This document shows, piece after piece, positions 34,121 through 45,405 of a stretch of 64,000 bases of DNA. How positions within the stretch are numbered: the first letter of the stretch is position 1; each line of letters opens with the position of its first letter. A program made the position numbers and the translations under genes. The stretch is taken from positions 527,612 through 591,611 of the forward strand of contig NMRA01000103.1 in NCBI GenBank assembly GCA_002633005.1, written 5' to 3'. Origin of the DNA: Phoronis australis. Lineage: Eukaryota; Phoronida; Phoronidae. Under the pieces are notes generated by a model. The model had not been told where the DNA came from. It searched no databases and saw only the letters and a program-made list of their open reading frames with translations.

Positions 34121-34504
34121 AGCTGCGTTTCAAACATAGTGAATGTGACGATATTTTTGTAGAAATTCTTTAAAGTGAATAACTCTCACGCAGGGGACAA
34201 ACTTTTGGGATATCAAACTAATTTGTGTTTTTTCTTGGCATCAAAAGTTGTTTGCTATTCTACCATTATGTGGCTGTCATATTTTAAAAATCGTAGCGTT
34301 TTTACTACTATTTTTACTTATTTCTGGCGTTTAATGCGACCAACAGAGATTAACCGTGCCTCGGTAAAAATGCCTGAGATAATGTTTTTATCAGAACTTG
34401 TCAAATTAATGTCATGTGACCAACATATGGCGTGTACGAAGACTACTCGTGCGATAATAACACAATTATAAACATGTATATGTACTCCCAAGTTTGGCTT
34501 AGAC

Positions 34505-34590
34505 GCTGGTGGTCCCGACAGCTCAATGGACTTGCGCGTCACGGTTAGCACGTTAGGCAGAAAGTCCCGCCGTCAAACCCATACATCTCA
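34505..34590 (+). repeat. Possible tRNA-derived SINE head
   Basis: GGTCCCGACAGCTCAATGGA resembles an A-box region and AGTCCCGCCGTCAAACCC a weak B-box region at tRNA-like distance. Diverged, with no acceptor pairing. Confidence 0.3.
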
Positions 34591-34599
34591 ACACCCTCA

Positions 34600-37500
34600 G
34601 GGGGTTCCCATCTTCTGTAAACATCCATACTATAAGAAAAAAATCCGTATGGTCTCAAAACTGGGTAGAGCTCAGTCGCTGCCTTGCGGCTAGCAAAATC
34701 TGCAAAGGCGACCCACTCGCCTTTCCGACGGTATTAAATTACCCAGGGAATAAAACTGAGTTGAGCTGTCTCAAACATGCAATATGAACTCAAGGTTTAA
34801 ATTTATTCTTTTCATATTGCATGACCCTTTCCTAATTCATTACTAACCTTACCAATTTTCTGCGCATAATTTGTAATATCAAATATGATTTGACACTTGA
34901 CACTGACAGGTTTTCTTTTCAAGGAGTAAAAGTCGCGGACGACGCCGAGGAGAACAGTTTGTGATCTATTTTTAAATCAAAATATGTCACATGTGATACC
35001 TAGTCAGCTCGCTAAATGTCTTAAGTGTAAAAAGTTATTGAGAGACTGGAACGCGTTTGCGAAAATATTAGCCAAAATCACGTGTTCTCATTTAAAATAC
35101 ACGCCAATATCTCACGTAATCTCGCGAAGTCTTGCTTTTAGAGGTCCTAGCGTTTTTTAACTCTACCCTGTATTGCAACGCGACGGTTGGCGGGATTCTC
35201 GCGATGCGGTGTTTGCATGGAACGAAGTCTCGCTACCACAAGATAATGCGCGATTTCTTAAAGGCTGTTTACCTGCTGCTTGTGTTTTCTGTGGTGTACA
35301 GTACGATATTTATTTTTTAAAGAATTTTTTAACATTATTTGTGTGCCCGTATACTATGTTTATTGAATTAAATCCGCATAAAATACGGGCAATCCGTATA
35401 AGGTTGACATGTATGCAAACCTTGATCGGGACAGAAATCTTTTCGACTTACTAAATATAGTCACGTGATGTGACGAACATGGCGTGCATGAACGCTAACA
35501 ATTCTTACGTAAGCGATATCACTAACGCGCTGAGTTTTAACAACACAATTACATCAACCATGACACAATGTGCATGAACTCAACGTTTTGTGATGTTTCA
35601 CTAAATTCCTCTGCCAGTTACTTGAAAATGTGGAAGATAAAGCGCGGGACCTCATTTCCCTGAAAAGTACACATGTGAGCGAGGTGAAAAACGTCAAATA
35701 AATTTACCAGCTCAAAGTACTCGCTAAACCCATTTTAAAGCTCCTACAGCTCAGAACCCACTGGCTATTGAGTTGAAACTTTGATGGTTATTATGATGGC
35801 GAGGAAGAGGACGACGACCAAGCTTCATTAAACAATGTTGCGCCCTTGTGATGCCAATGTTTTTTATGTGTCGACATATACATGTGTAGGTGCATATTGC
35901 TGTCATCCCTATCTGACCAATAGCGTCCTGCGTTCGCTGACGTAACCCATAAACCCCTTGCATGATCTTTATGAAACTTTGCATATGCATTCCTGAAGAG
36001 CTGACAACAGCTGATTTCAACTTTGGACTAATCCGACTACCTCTGTACCCCCTAGTTGCAGCTGACATATTTTTATACGCTTTGTCTTCGTGTCTTCCAT
36101 GTTCCTCGATGAAAATGTCTGAAATTCGGCAACTATGATTCTGCCCAGGTGAGAGCACCACTGTGTCAATTTCGAATGCATAGCCCGGTTTGTTTTTGAC
36201 TTCCAGCCCCCTTTTCAACAAATTGCTATGCATTCCTATTGAGAATAGAATACATGACGCTGATTTTCGGACGGGTCGGAATACAGTAGTACGCCTGTTT
36301 GCGTCTGTCTCAATGGAATTTTATAAATTTTGCTTTATATGTGAGTACTATTGAAGTTTATTTCCAGACGATTCCAAAAACTGGCGTTTTCTTTCAGTAT
36401 ACCTCAATTTCTATCAAGTTTCGCGTTAGATCATTATGGAATTTTGCTTATAAGTTTCTACGAAACTATGTCGCCTATCCAATTTCAGATGGACTGAGCC
36501 ACTTTTTCATCCCCTAATGGCCGTTTTTAGATAATTAACGTTTCTGTTTTGGCGTCTGTCTTGCTACCTGCAACCCGCTTAAGGAGTCACTATGAAAGCT
36601 GGCGGCTGTGCTCCTATTAAGGAGAGCTTGGCCAACATTGATTTTTGGATTGTTCAGCTACAGCACCCCCTATTGTCAATATTTTACTATTTTCATCTGC
36701 TTCAATGTCAATCAAGTTCTTTGATGGGTTTTCACAACAATGACGAATGTGCGGCTGTTGTTGAGTTTGGACGGATGTGACTACTGTGGTGCCGCCTAGT
36801 GACAAGTTGCCATTGCTTCTACCTCAATGACTACCAATTGCTTTATTAAATTTGTATATGTCTTCCTTCTGAGCAGAGCCTTCACAACTGGTGTTGATTT
36901 TGGGATAGATCCAACTTCCGTGGAAATATTAGAAACTACAGCACCCTCGTTTCATTGCCGTTTGCAATGCACACTACACGGTGGGCGAATATTAACACTG
37001 TCTTGCTTTCGTTTCATTTAGTTCGCGCTAGTTTTCTATCTATGGACAGTTGACTTAGTCGTCTCTGATGGCAAGCCAAGGAAGGCTCTTGAGTCCGGGA
37101 ACACCACGTCGTCCGCCATTTGGCTGATAACAGACCGAGCACCTGACTGCAATACTAGTGCAAAGCCGTGGAAATACATAATAGTGAACCATGGGCGAAT
37201 ATTTGGATTTGATTCGTAAGTAAAAGAATCCCACAGGAATTCCTGAGTTTCCAACACAACACGGTCACAGTTGAACTATGCTGCAATGTTGACTACATAT
37301 TTGGTTCAGTTCTGCGTCCTCATGATTTTGGAACCTGTATATCAGTACTTCAATACAAAAAATAATGAGTGCACGACACCATCCTTATTGCAAACCCTTT
37401 TTAAAAAGCTTCAAAATCCATTCATGTTATGTAACATGCTCATTCGATACGAAGTTCGACTATTTGTGTGTGACGTTATCATGTACATTACTCATGCGCG

Positions 37501-37940
37501 CACCCAGCCTAAAAAATGGGATGCTCGAATTTTTGAAAATGTGGACATTTTACTAAGATTCACGGGGTACTTTCAGAGCCATGAATTGTGCATTCGCTGA
37601 ATTTTGATAGTTCCTACTTTTAAGTGCACTTTAGTCTCGCTTTCTACTTTTTTCGGAATTTTTATTTCTTTGAGGCGGACATTTTTGCCCACTTCGCCAA
37701 ATGACGGGTGCTCGTTCGAGACCCCCAACCCCCCCCCCCCCACCTGAGTGTGCGCATGTTACTATATATATAAGAAAAGTTTCTCAAAGCGACGTGAACG
37801 TGAATTATCACGCATTTATAATACCGCGTAATACATGCCATTGTTGGCTGTGACGTAATCCCGATAGTGTTTCAGTATTTTACGTAGAAAATAAATCTGA
37901 AACTAAATAAGGCGATCCAGATCCTCCCAAGGATACTATT
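34600..37940. other. Non-coding, nothing firmly recognised
   Basis: A short repeat at 35090-35163 (CGCCAATATCTCACGTAATC, GAGGTCCTAGCG) recurs in part at 54205-54270. 36290-36900 resembles 56340-56640 in style (phrases on a GGCGTCTGT / GCCAATTTTG theme), perhaps an old repeat. The - strand frame 35751-36233 (160 codons) shows no motif I know. A C-run lies at 37731-37742. Confidence 0.3.
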
Positions 37941-38147
37941 GCTTCACGAAATGTAGAATATAAATCGGTAAATAAAACAACAAGATTGGATCAACTGAAA
38001 TTTGAAATTTTCGGATGTAATAACTTCCTTTGTCAACAGAAACAGAAACAGAAATAAAGTAAAATCAAACACTATATGACAATTGACATATAAGATATGG
38101 TGTAATGAATATGATACATTTTTGCGTAAAAAATTGAACGACATATT

Positions 38148-38347
38148 TTAAGAAGTTTTTATGTTCAATCCATGAGGTTCTATTGTATTGAGCTTGTCTA
38201 TCCAATATTGTTCTCTTTTGAGTCTGTGAGGGGTAATGGGGTGTTGGAGTTTTTCTATTATTTGTACAGAAAGATCTTGAATATTATGGTTTTTGGATCT
38301 TTCTTTACGGTGGCTGTAAAAGGACGGCACGGCAAATTTTTTCTCCG
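38148..38347 (-). pseudogene. GIY-YIG endonuclease tail (Penelope-type retroelement)
   Basis: The - strand frame 38148-38942 ends with LSVQIIEKL and REQYWIDKLNTIEPHGLN. This is the usual C-terminal end of the GIY-YIG endonuclease in Penelope-like retroelements (pattern: VQIIE, then RE.YWI..L.T..P.GLN). Only the last ~65 residues are present. Upstream in the same frame there is no GIY-YIG core, only 21-bp repeat units. So the element is truncated against the minisatellite. Confidence 0.55.
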
Positions 38348-38348
38348 T

Positions 38349-39148
38349 TGCTAACTCTATCGATAGACTTACTATCTCTATCGATAGACTTACTGTCTCT
38401 ATCGATAGACTTACTATCTCTATCGACAGACTTTCTATCTCTATCGATAGACTTATTAACTCTATCGATAGACTTATTAACTCTATCGATAGACTTATTA
38501 ACTCTTTCGATAGACTTACTATCTCTAGCGATAGACTTATTAACTCTATCGATAGACTTACTATCTCTATTGATAGACTAAATAACTTTGTCGATAGACT
38601 TACTAACTCTATGGATAGACTTTGTAACTCTTTCGATAGTCCTACTAACTCTATCGACAGACTTACTTTCTCTATCGATAGACTTACTAACTCTATGGAT
38701 AGACTTAACAACTCTATCGATAGACTTACTAACTCTATCGATAGACTTACTATCTCTATTGATAGACTAAATAACTCTATCGATAGACTTACTAACTCTA
38801 TCGATAGACTTACTATCTCTATTGATAGACTAAATAACTCTATCGATAGACTTAATAACTCTATCGATAGTCCTACTAACTCTATCGATAGACTTACATT
38901 CTCTATCGACAGTCTTACTATCTCTACTGATAGACTTAACAACTCTATTGATAGACTTACTAACTCTATGGATAGACTTAATAATTCTATCGATAGACTT
39001 TCTATCTCTATTGATAGACTAAATAACTCTATCGATAGACTTACTAACTCTGTTGATAGACTTATTAACTCTTTCGATAGATTTACTATCTCTATCGATA
39101 GAATTACTAACTCTATTGATAGACTTACTAGCTCTATCGTTAGAGTAA
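38349..39148. repeat. 21-bp minisatellite, ~38 units, TATCGATA core
   Basis: Imperfect units CTATCGATAGACTTACTAACT repeat without spacers. Most units carry the palindrome TATCGATA; variants are TTTCGATA, TATTGATA, TATCGACA. As 21 is a multiple of 3, long frames stay open: + strand LSIDLL.- and NSIDRLT-type heptads (38348-38581, 38611-39333), - strand SIELVSL heptads (38148-38942). Frames are kept on both strands by periodicity, not by selection for a protein, as far as can be seen. It joins the GIY-YIG tail on the left and the integrase relic on the right in open frames. Confidence 0.95.
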
Positions 39149-39183
39149 CGATATTTAGGTTACTACCTCGGTTTCAAATCAAA

Positions 39184-40821
39184 ATGGTGGACCGAAGCAA
39201 GCATTTTGTCTATTTATTTAAGCTAGGACTGACTCGAAATGAAATAATAAAGGTACTAATGCGTCGTTTTGGAGCGTCACTAAGCACAAGGCAATTGCGA
39301 CGTGTTTTGGCGACTTATAAACTTCGGCGATAAAAAAGCCAGATTTTGATGAAGAGGTTCGTTTTCCTGAAGAACAAGCCACGGATTGAGTTCAGATGCA
39401 CGATTGTAGATTTATGCATCAGAAGTCCTTAGCAAATGGTTTGACTGTACCACGAGAAACAATTCGGCAGTTGTTAACTGTAATTGATCCTTCTGGAGTT
39501 CAAGCCAGACAGAGGAGGTATGGAGTCCGCTGTCCGAATGTCGTTTGGCATATGGAATCTTACAAGTTAAGGCCATTAGACATTTGTATTAGTGGCTGTA
39601 TTGTCGGTTATTCAAGATACGTATGATGGGTTGAGGTCCACAAGACAAGCAGTGACCCAAGGATCGTTGCTGGCTATTGTGTATCGGCCGTTAGTAATTA
39701 TGAAGGCTGTCCAAAAATGATTCGATTCGACCGTGGTACGGAAAATTCCCTCGTGGCGGCAGATGCGAGAATTCTTACATGACGATGACAACGATGTTCT
39801 TGCGGGACAAAACAGCTTTCTATATGGGCAAATCACCGCCAGTCAATTTATTGGATCGTCGGTGGTGGGGGTCCTCAGAAAAGAAAACATTGAGTTTCAG
39901 ATTTCACTTTTTTACGAATTCCAAGGTCTTAATATCTTTAATGGAGGCAATCTTGATAAAGAACGTATCAGATTCTGTTTCATGGATATCATACAAGTAT
40001 GTACATGTACATACGGACATGCACATTTGAGTTTTTTCTGAGTGTTATTGTATGAAACTGCTTAAGTTTGGTGACAAAATGAATTGGATTGGTTGGTGAT
40101 GTTTTTTGTGACAGACCTTCAACTTTCACTAACAATATAGATCTGCTCGCTCACAGCACCTGTTATATCTTAAGATTTATCGTTGATTAGCTTCAGAATT
40201 ACTGGACAAAAACCATATGACTAGAATATAAGAATTGTGTCATTTTTAAAGCTGTAATTCCATAAAATTTATAAAAGTTTTGCAAATTATATATTTATTT
40301 GTAACTTTTTCTAAGAAGAATGTTAATGGCTGTCTTACAGTTTTATTGAGATCTCATGTTTACGCTAGTTTCTAACCGATGTGATCAGACAATGATTCCC
40401 TGTAAAAAACGTAGCTAATGCAGTCATACCTTTATGTTGGGATAGTGAGATTGTCGTGTAGTGACAAAAGTTTTTGATACTGTTATTTTTCGGAAAGAAA
40501 TTGACGAATTCCGTCATCTATGGAATGCACAGAAGATCGGGCGATACAAAAAATATGTACTTGAATCATGGGAGGCCATTTTTGATGTACACTCTTCCTG
40601 AAACGAGTACAGTAAGAAATTGTCTTTGTGCTGCAGACGAACAAAAAGTTTTAACCTGCTAGCATGAGTGTACTTTTAAGTCTGACCGTCCCTGGGATGA
40701 CGACTTCTACGGGTTGTGTACTATGTTGATGGTAGAGCACGCATTAGAAACGCCCAGTAACGCTACAGTGGCTGCAGACTTGTACATCCAGCTGAGAGGC
40801 ATCATTGCAGCTGCATTGTAG
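39184..40821 (+). pseudogene. Integrase-core-domain gene relic (multicopy DDE family)
   Basis: Decayed member of the 'integrase core domain' family common in fish, cnidarians and invertebrates. The N-terminal HTH-like part (ATG 39184) reads HFVYLFKLGLTRNEIIKVLM and LSTRQLRRVL, to a TAA at 39331. The next frame holds CRFMHQKSLANG, then NVVWHMESY with E where the family has the first catalytic D, then HGC-like ISGCIVGYSR, TGA at 39624, and IRFDRGTENSLVAA (second D). A frameshift follows, and the block holding the third acidic residue reads QFIGSSVVG, so E is lost. FCFMDIIQ ends at 39996 before GTATGT. 40494-40821 resumes with KEIDEFRHLW, GRPFLMYTLPE and DLYIQLRGIIAA up to TAG. A dead intron (39997-40493) seems present, its acceptor CAG changed to CGG. 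Confidence 0.75.
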
Positions 40822-41628
40822 ACAGAATTCAGTATTCAGTTCATATGTCACAATGACCGTGTGCCGTACATGGTCGCGTTTAGGCGCATGGGCCTATATT
40901 CGAACGCATAAAGTTTCAAAAACTGAACCTAACGAAGCGTCTAACCCGAGTGACAGTCCATTTTCGTTGTCTCGACTTTTCCCTCATAACAAGTTCGTAT
41001 CACCAGAGCATTTTAATTGTCATTAGTTAGTCAATGTGTTTTATCTCGTTCTCTCTTGAGGAGGTCTTATAATAAATAATTGCTCATGACGATTAAAACA
41101 GGAAGTTCCGATGCCACTCTAAATGTATATACATAACATTTTCATACCAGATGTGAATGTTTGCAGTGAAACGTAATTAGTATTTATTGAATATTTATTT
41201 AGAAAGACTAAATAATAAACCTTTTAAATCCAGTAACTCCACATCACACAGTAACAAAAAAACTCTTATATATTATCAATACTGTCGTTCTGGCAACTTC
41301 ACACAACCTGATTGCACGTGCTAAAAGGCGGTTAAACCATCATTCTTCGAAGCAATGGTCAGCACACCTTCTGAAGTGACGAATCTTTGACTCTTAAAAA
41401 CCATCTCAAACGTACCTGTATCTTGCTTATAGTTACCGCCTTACTATGTATGTACTTTGAACAGAAAAATCCTCAGTTGTACATACGTGTATAGCACAAA
41501 AATCAACTCATATATGCCAATTCCAATTTTGTTGAAACAAAAAAACGACTTAAATCCATCTCACACCTACCTTGCTTACAGTTACCGCCACACCCAGTAT
41601 GTACTTTGAACTAAGCAATCCTTGTATA
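40822..41628. other. Non-coding, nothing recognised
   Basis: AT-rich. No supported gene. Confidence 0.3.
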
Positions 41629-41699
41629 CAGTGGCGGATTTAGAGGGGGCANCCCCCCCCCCCCCCCCCACCTAACTCAAAATCCTGGATCCGCCCCTG
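41629..41699. mobile_element. 71-bp CAGTGGCGGATT MITE with 5-bp TSD
   Basis: Ends CAGTGGCGGATTTAG and ATCCTGGATCCGCCCCTG are inverted, and GTATA is duplicated at 41624-41628 and 41700-41704. The interior is little more than a C-run and a single N (41652), so length at the C-run is uncertain. It fixes the termini and target-site size of the family. Confidence 0.75.
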
Positions 41700-41704
41700 G
41701 TATA

Positions 41705-43140
41705 TGCAATACAACAAATCAACTTATACGTTACAAAAGATTGTCCACTCAATTAAAAACGATTTCAACAGTTCAGCAGTCTGTTCGGTGCCTACAGATG
41801 AGTTCCTGAGCCACCGCAAAGCCCAACATATTGTCAAACTTGAAATCAACAGTGCAGTGATCAAAGAACCTTGATTGTAGACAATATCGCAAATGTATTA
41901 GCAATGGCGGACTCTGAAAACTAGCTCAGGCGTATCTTGTTTAACCCAGTTACTGACATACCCAGAACGAACTTTTAAACCAAAGGTTCTGTGCCCCTGG
42001 GATAGTGGCTGATAAAGTCAATATGATGTAGGCAGCACGTAGCCCCTCGGTTGGCCGGTAAGGGGCTACAATACTTCCCATCGCTTTCTGTACGCATTTC
42101 GTTCCAAGTATTTTAAACGGGCGGTAGGCCAAATCCAGCCACCGATTTTGAGTTTTCACCTCGTCAAAAATACATTCCACACTTAAAATTATCACTTAAA
42201 AAGCGCTTACTTTCATCATTGGTCCTTTTTACTTCTATACATATCTTCAATGAAGTTTAGTTGTGAGAATTAAGGTGACTTTGGCGAAGAATTACAACTC
42301 CACTTTTTTGGTTGCCGTTAACTTTTTCACCACGCGCGTGATAACCACAAAGTATGTCAACTGAGTCCCGTGAGTTAGGCAAAGGCTAGCGCGAGACTGA
42401 GCGAAGGGCGTGATGCTTGCGCGTGACGCTTGCAAAATAGCACTGATCAGAAGGTATCAGGTGAAATTTGTAAGATTTGTGTCCTTTGGACTTTTTATTC
42501 GTCAACATGCGTGATTTCACGTAACTTCCTCAAAATGGCACCTGGTAAGAAAAACTCGAGCAAACCGCTACAGATTTTCATCGATTTGTTCAAATTATCT
42601 TGACTGAATCGTTTCCAGGCTTATGGTATGAGTTGTTTATAACTCCATGTGCATATATGCATGTTTCATTTCATTTTATTTCCTGTATTTTGAGTAACGT
42701 TTTGTGGGGATGTACTATCGCTCCTGGATGCCTGGGCATCCAGGGCGATGTAATTGCCTAACACTGGTGGGGTTGTCGGAGTTGCTTGTTCCGAGGGTGG
42801 AGCTGAGAACGGAGCATCACTATGGCTGCGAACCTTTGTTTCGTCTTCTTGCTACATACATTGTATATCTCTCACGAGTATGCGGTCAGTTTCTTTGGAA
42901 AGAGCGCTGATCACCTGTAGCCAGACCAGGGTTACTGGTCGTCCGGTATGCAACGGTGACAAAGGTTTGGCAGAGAATCTTGAGTCATGGTATGCAATAA
43001 TTACTTCTCGCTTCACCAGTAGACTATTGTCATAGGGCTCCCCAGGGCTGACGTTAGATGGATTGCTGCTAGAGTCAGTATGTGGCACTGAAGGATAACA
43101 TTGCCAAAGCAAAATCCTGGCCAGACGCTGTGCACATCTT
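41705..43140. other. Non-coding, nothing recognised
   Basis: No supported gene. Frames at 42704-43035 (+) and 42852-43112 (-) show no known motif. Confidence 0.3.
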
Positions 43141-43263
43141 CAGTGTGTTCTTTACACATGCATACATGCTCTGCAAAAGACATCAGACTGGGGATATCTT
43201 GGTGACGATGACGTAGTGTGTGTTACCGAAAAGCCTTTGCACTTCTTTTTATACGCTGCACAA

Positions 43264-44100
43264 TTATAGGCTGACCGGGTTCCGTTGTCGGTAACTATTT
43301 CTTTCAGAACTCCGAATAGATACAATGTATACTGTATGTTTCGTAACTGCAGAGGGCATATTTTCTAATCCATATACCATAGGGAACTTGGAGTGATAGT
43401 TGACTATGATGAGGTAGTTCATACCATTGTATTCAAAGATGCCGAGGCCTTCTTCGTCCATGGCGTGGATGGCATGTCGTTTGCTACAAGCAGTTGGGTT
43501 TGACTGGAGTCTCTAAACTCGTCGTAAATTCTGCACTGTGTCAAGAGCTTATCGATGTCGTCGTTGATTTTAGGCCAGAACACACTTTCTCGGGCTAGTC
43601 GTCTGGTACCCTGGACTCCTTGAAGACCAGAATTAACTACTGTAGAATGTATTGTCGTGATGGTTTCGGAAATAGTACTTGTCGACCTTTGAAGGCCACA
43701 CCATCAGACACTCCGAACTTATCTCGAAAGGGCCAATACGTTCGAAGGTCAGTAGGCACACCATCCAGTGACGACGGGTATAGGGCATTCAGGGCGGAGT
43801 CTTTGGCAATTTGTACTCTTATAGTGCGCCACGCTTCTGAAAACCGAAGTTAATAAGGTGTACAGTGACACCACAGACCGAGATGTCAAGAGGGATGTCT
43901 TCAGTCTTGATAGTGTTCGGCAGACGACGAAATGCATCAGACAGGACGACCTTGTTGTCAGGCTGGTATTCAACTGTAAAGTCGTAATCCTGAATTTTGA
44001 CAATCAAGCGCTGAAGCCTTGGAGGTGCACTTGTTATTGGCTTGTTTTCTATCGTCACAAGTAGACGGTGATCGCTGATGACGTTAAAAATACGACCAAA
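43264..44100 (-). pseudogene. Ty3/gypsy pol fragment, decayed
   Basis: Read on the - strand from 44100: the RNase H end (VISDHRLL, NKPITSAPPRLQRLIVKIQD, YDFTVEYQPDNKVVLSDAF, RRLPN; 44058-43819), then a diverged segment, then the integrase zinc region and core start (ARESVFWPKINDDI, LLTQCRIYDEF at ~43610-43510; PSTPWTK; EYNGMNYLIIVNYHSKFP at 43430-43380). Pieces lie in two frames with stops between. Protease, most RT, the LTRs and the integrase D,D-35-E end are absent. A degenerate internal fragment of an LTR retrotransposon. Confidence 0.8.
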
Positions 44101-45240
44101 CAGATTAGTCTAACCCCCATAATGAACCCCGTAAAGTCTTTTGTTGAAATATATTAAATATGATCAGGAGAACAAAATTAGCTTGGTTGTACCTTGTGCA
44201 ACTTTCAGCAATTTTTGCAATTCAAGATGGCGGACGCCGCCATTCTGAACTTCGGCCCACTTGATGACTTACAGGGTCATGTAATACATTGTTTATGCCG
44301 TTTTCTGTGATGGGGGATCCATTTCTGATGCTGTTTTATTGATGTGGGGTCATTTTCAAGGTCAAATCAGAGGTCAAAGTCAAAACTGCCTTACACCCTT
44401 CTGGTATTTAGTTTTGAATCCCATTATTTTTCACTTTCTTCATCAAGCACTATAGCATACTGTAGTGGTACAAACATTTTGCTTTTATGAGGGTTGTGTG
44501 GCACACTATAAAAATCATCTGGCGTGTAAATGCTCATCACTTGAGCAGTTGCTTGAGAGTCCAGTATGGTTACTGCCAACTTCGCCAAAAAGCACTACTC
44601 CGAAAAAAAAACAATACTCCGAAAAGAAAACATTACTTCAAAGAAACCCACGCCTCCTCCAAATATGAAGGTATTTCTTTCATTTTATAACACTAATATG
44701 ATACATTTTCATTTGGTCAAGCGAACTTCATGGAAGACAGGATACAATAGTTGTTAAATACAAAGACAGTAGAAACGGCAGAAATAACTCATTGGACTTC
44801 ATTGTCCAAAATGTAGTTTGTGTGTGTGTGTTTTGTTAGTAAGTAACAAATTAAAAACCCATTCGTGAAGTGGGAGAAAATTTGGGAAGAAGGCTAGAAA
44901 TGTTTTGCGTAGGCCCCAACTGCAATGGATTCTATGTCAAGACTAAATTAGCAAGAGAGAACAGGGGTTCTTTGATGTTATAAGCTATTACAAATTTCTT
45001 AAGACATTTTCGGGAGATGAGGAACTCAAGAAGTAAAGTTTAATATTTGTCAAACGTATCAAGGAAATGGTATAACAATATTGTATTGAAACTGAAAAAT
45101 GAATAACAGTTACAGAACACTCAGAATTCCACGTTATAGGCCTACTCTTGCAATTGTAGCGACAGCAGACGATAATGTACTTGCTGGGGTGGTCTATGCC
45201 AATAGGGAGCGATGAATCAGCGTGGTTTTGCATTTCACAT
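44101..45240. other. Non-coding; A-rich short repeats
   Basis: 44585-44660 has three imperfect copies of an ACTCCGAAAAGAAAAC-like word. No gene recognised. Confidence 0.35.
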
Positions 45241-45244
45241 CTTA

Positions 45245-45405
45245 AAGAGTATAGCAACTCGAGTATGAGTATCAGATTTGAGTACGTTTGCAGTCCACTC
45301 GAAATGCGACATTAGATACGCTTTTTTAGTATGACTCGAGTGAGCACGATTTTGAGTATGAAATCTCGAGTATGAGTATGAGTCTGAGTACGGAGAATGG
45401 AGACC
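45245..45405. repeat. GAGTAT-rich simple repeat
   Basis: Clusters of GAGTATGAGTAT/CTCGAGTATGAG words around 45260-45290 and 45355-45395. The - strand frame here reads as a Ser/Tyr-rich peptide only because of the repeat. Confidence 0.6.

Noticed and set aside
35751-36233. 160-codon - strand open frame
   Set aside because: No recognised motif, no supporting splice or start context, and the codon content looks random.
38148-38942. 264-codon coiled-coil gene
   Set aside because: The heptads come from 21-bp units that are open on both strands; only the GIY-YIG tail is credible protein.
42704-43112. Frames next to the gypsy relic as gag or LTR
   Set aside because: No CCHC motif, no LTR pair and no primer-binding site seen.
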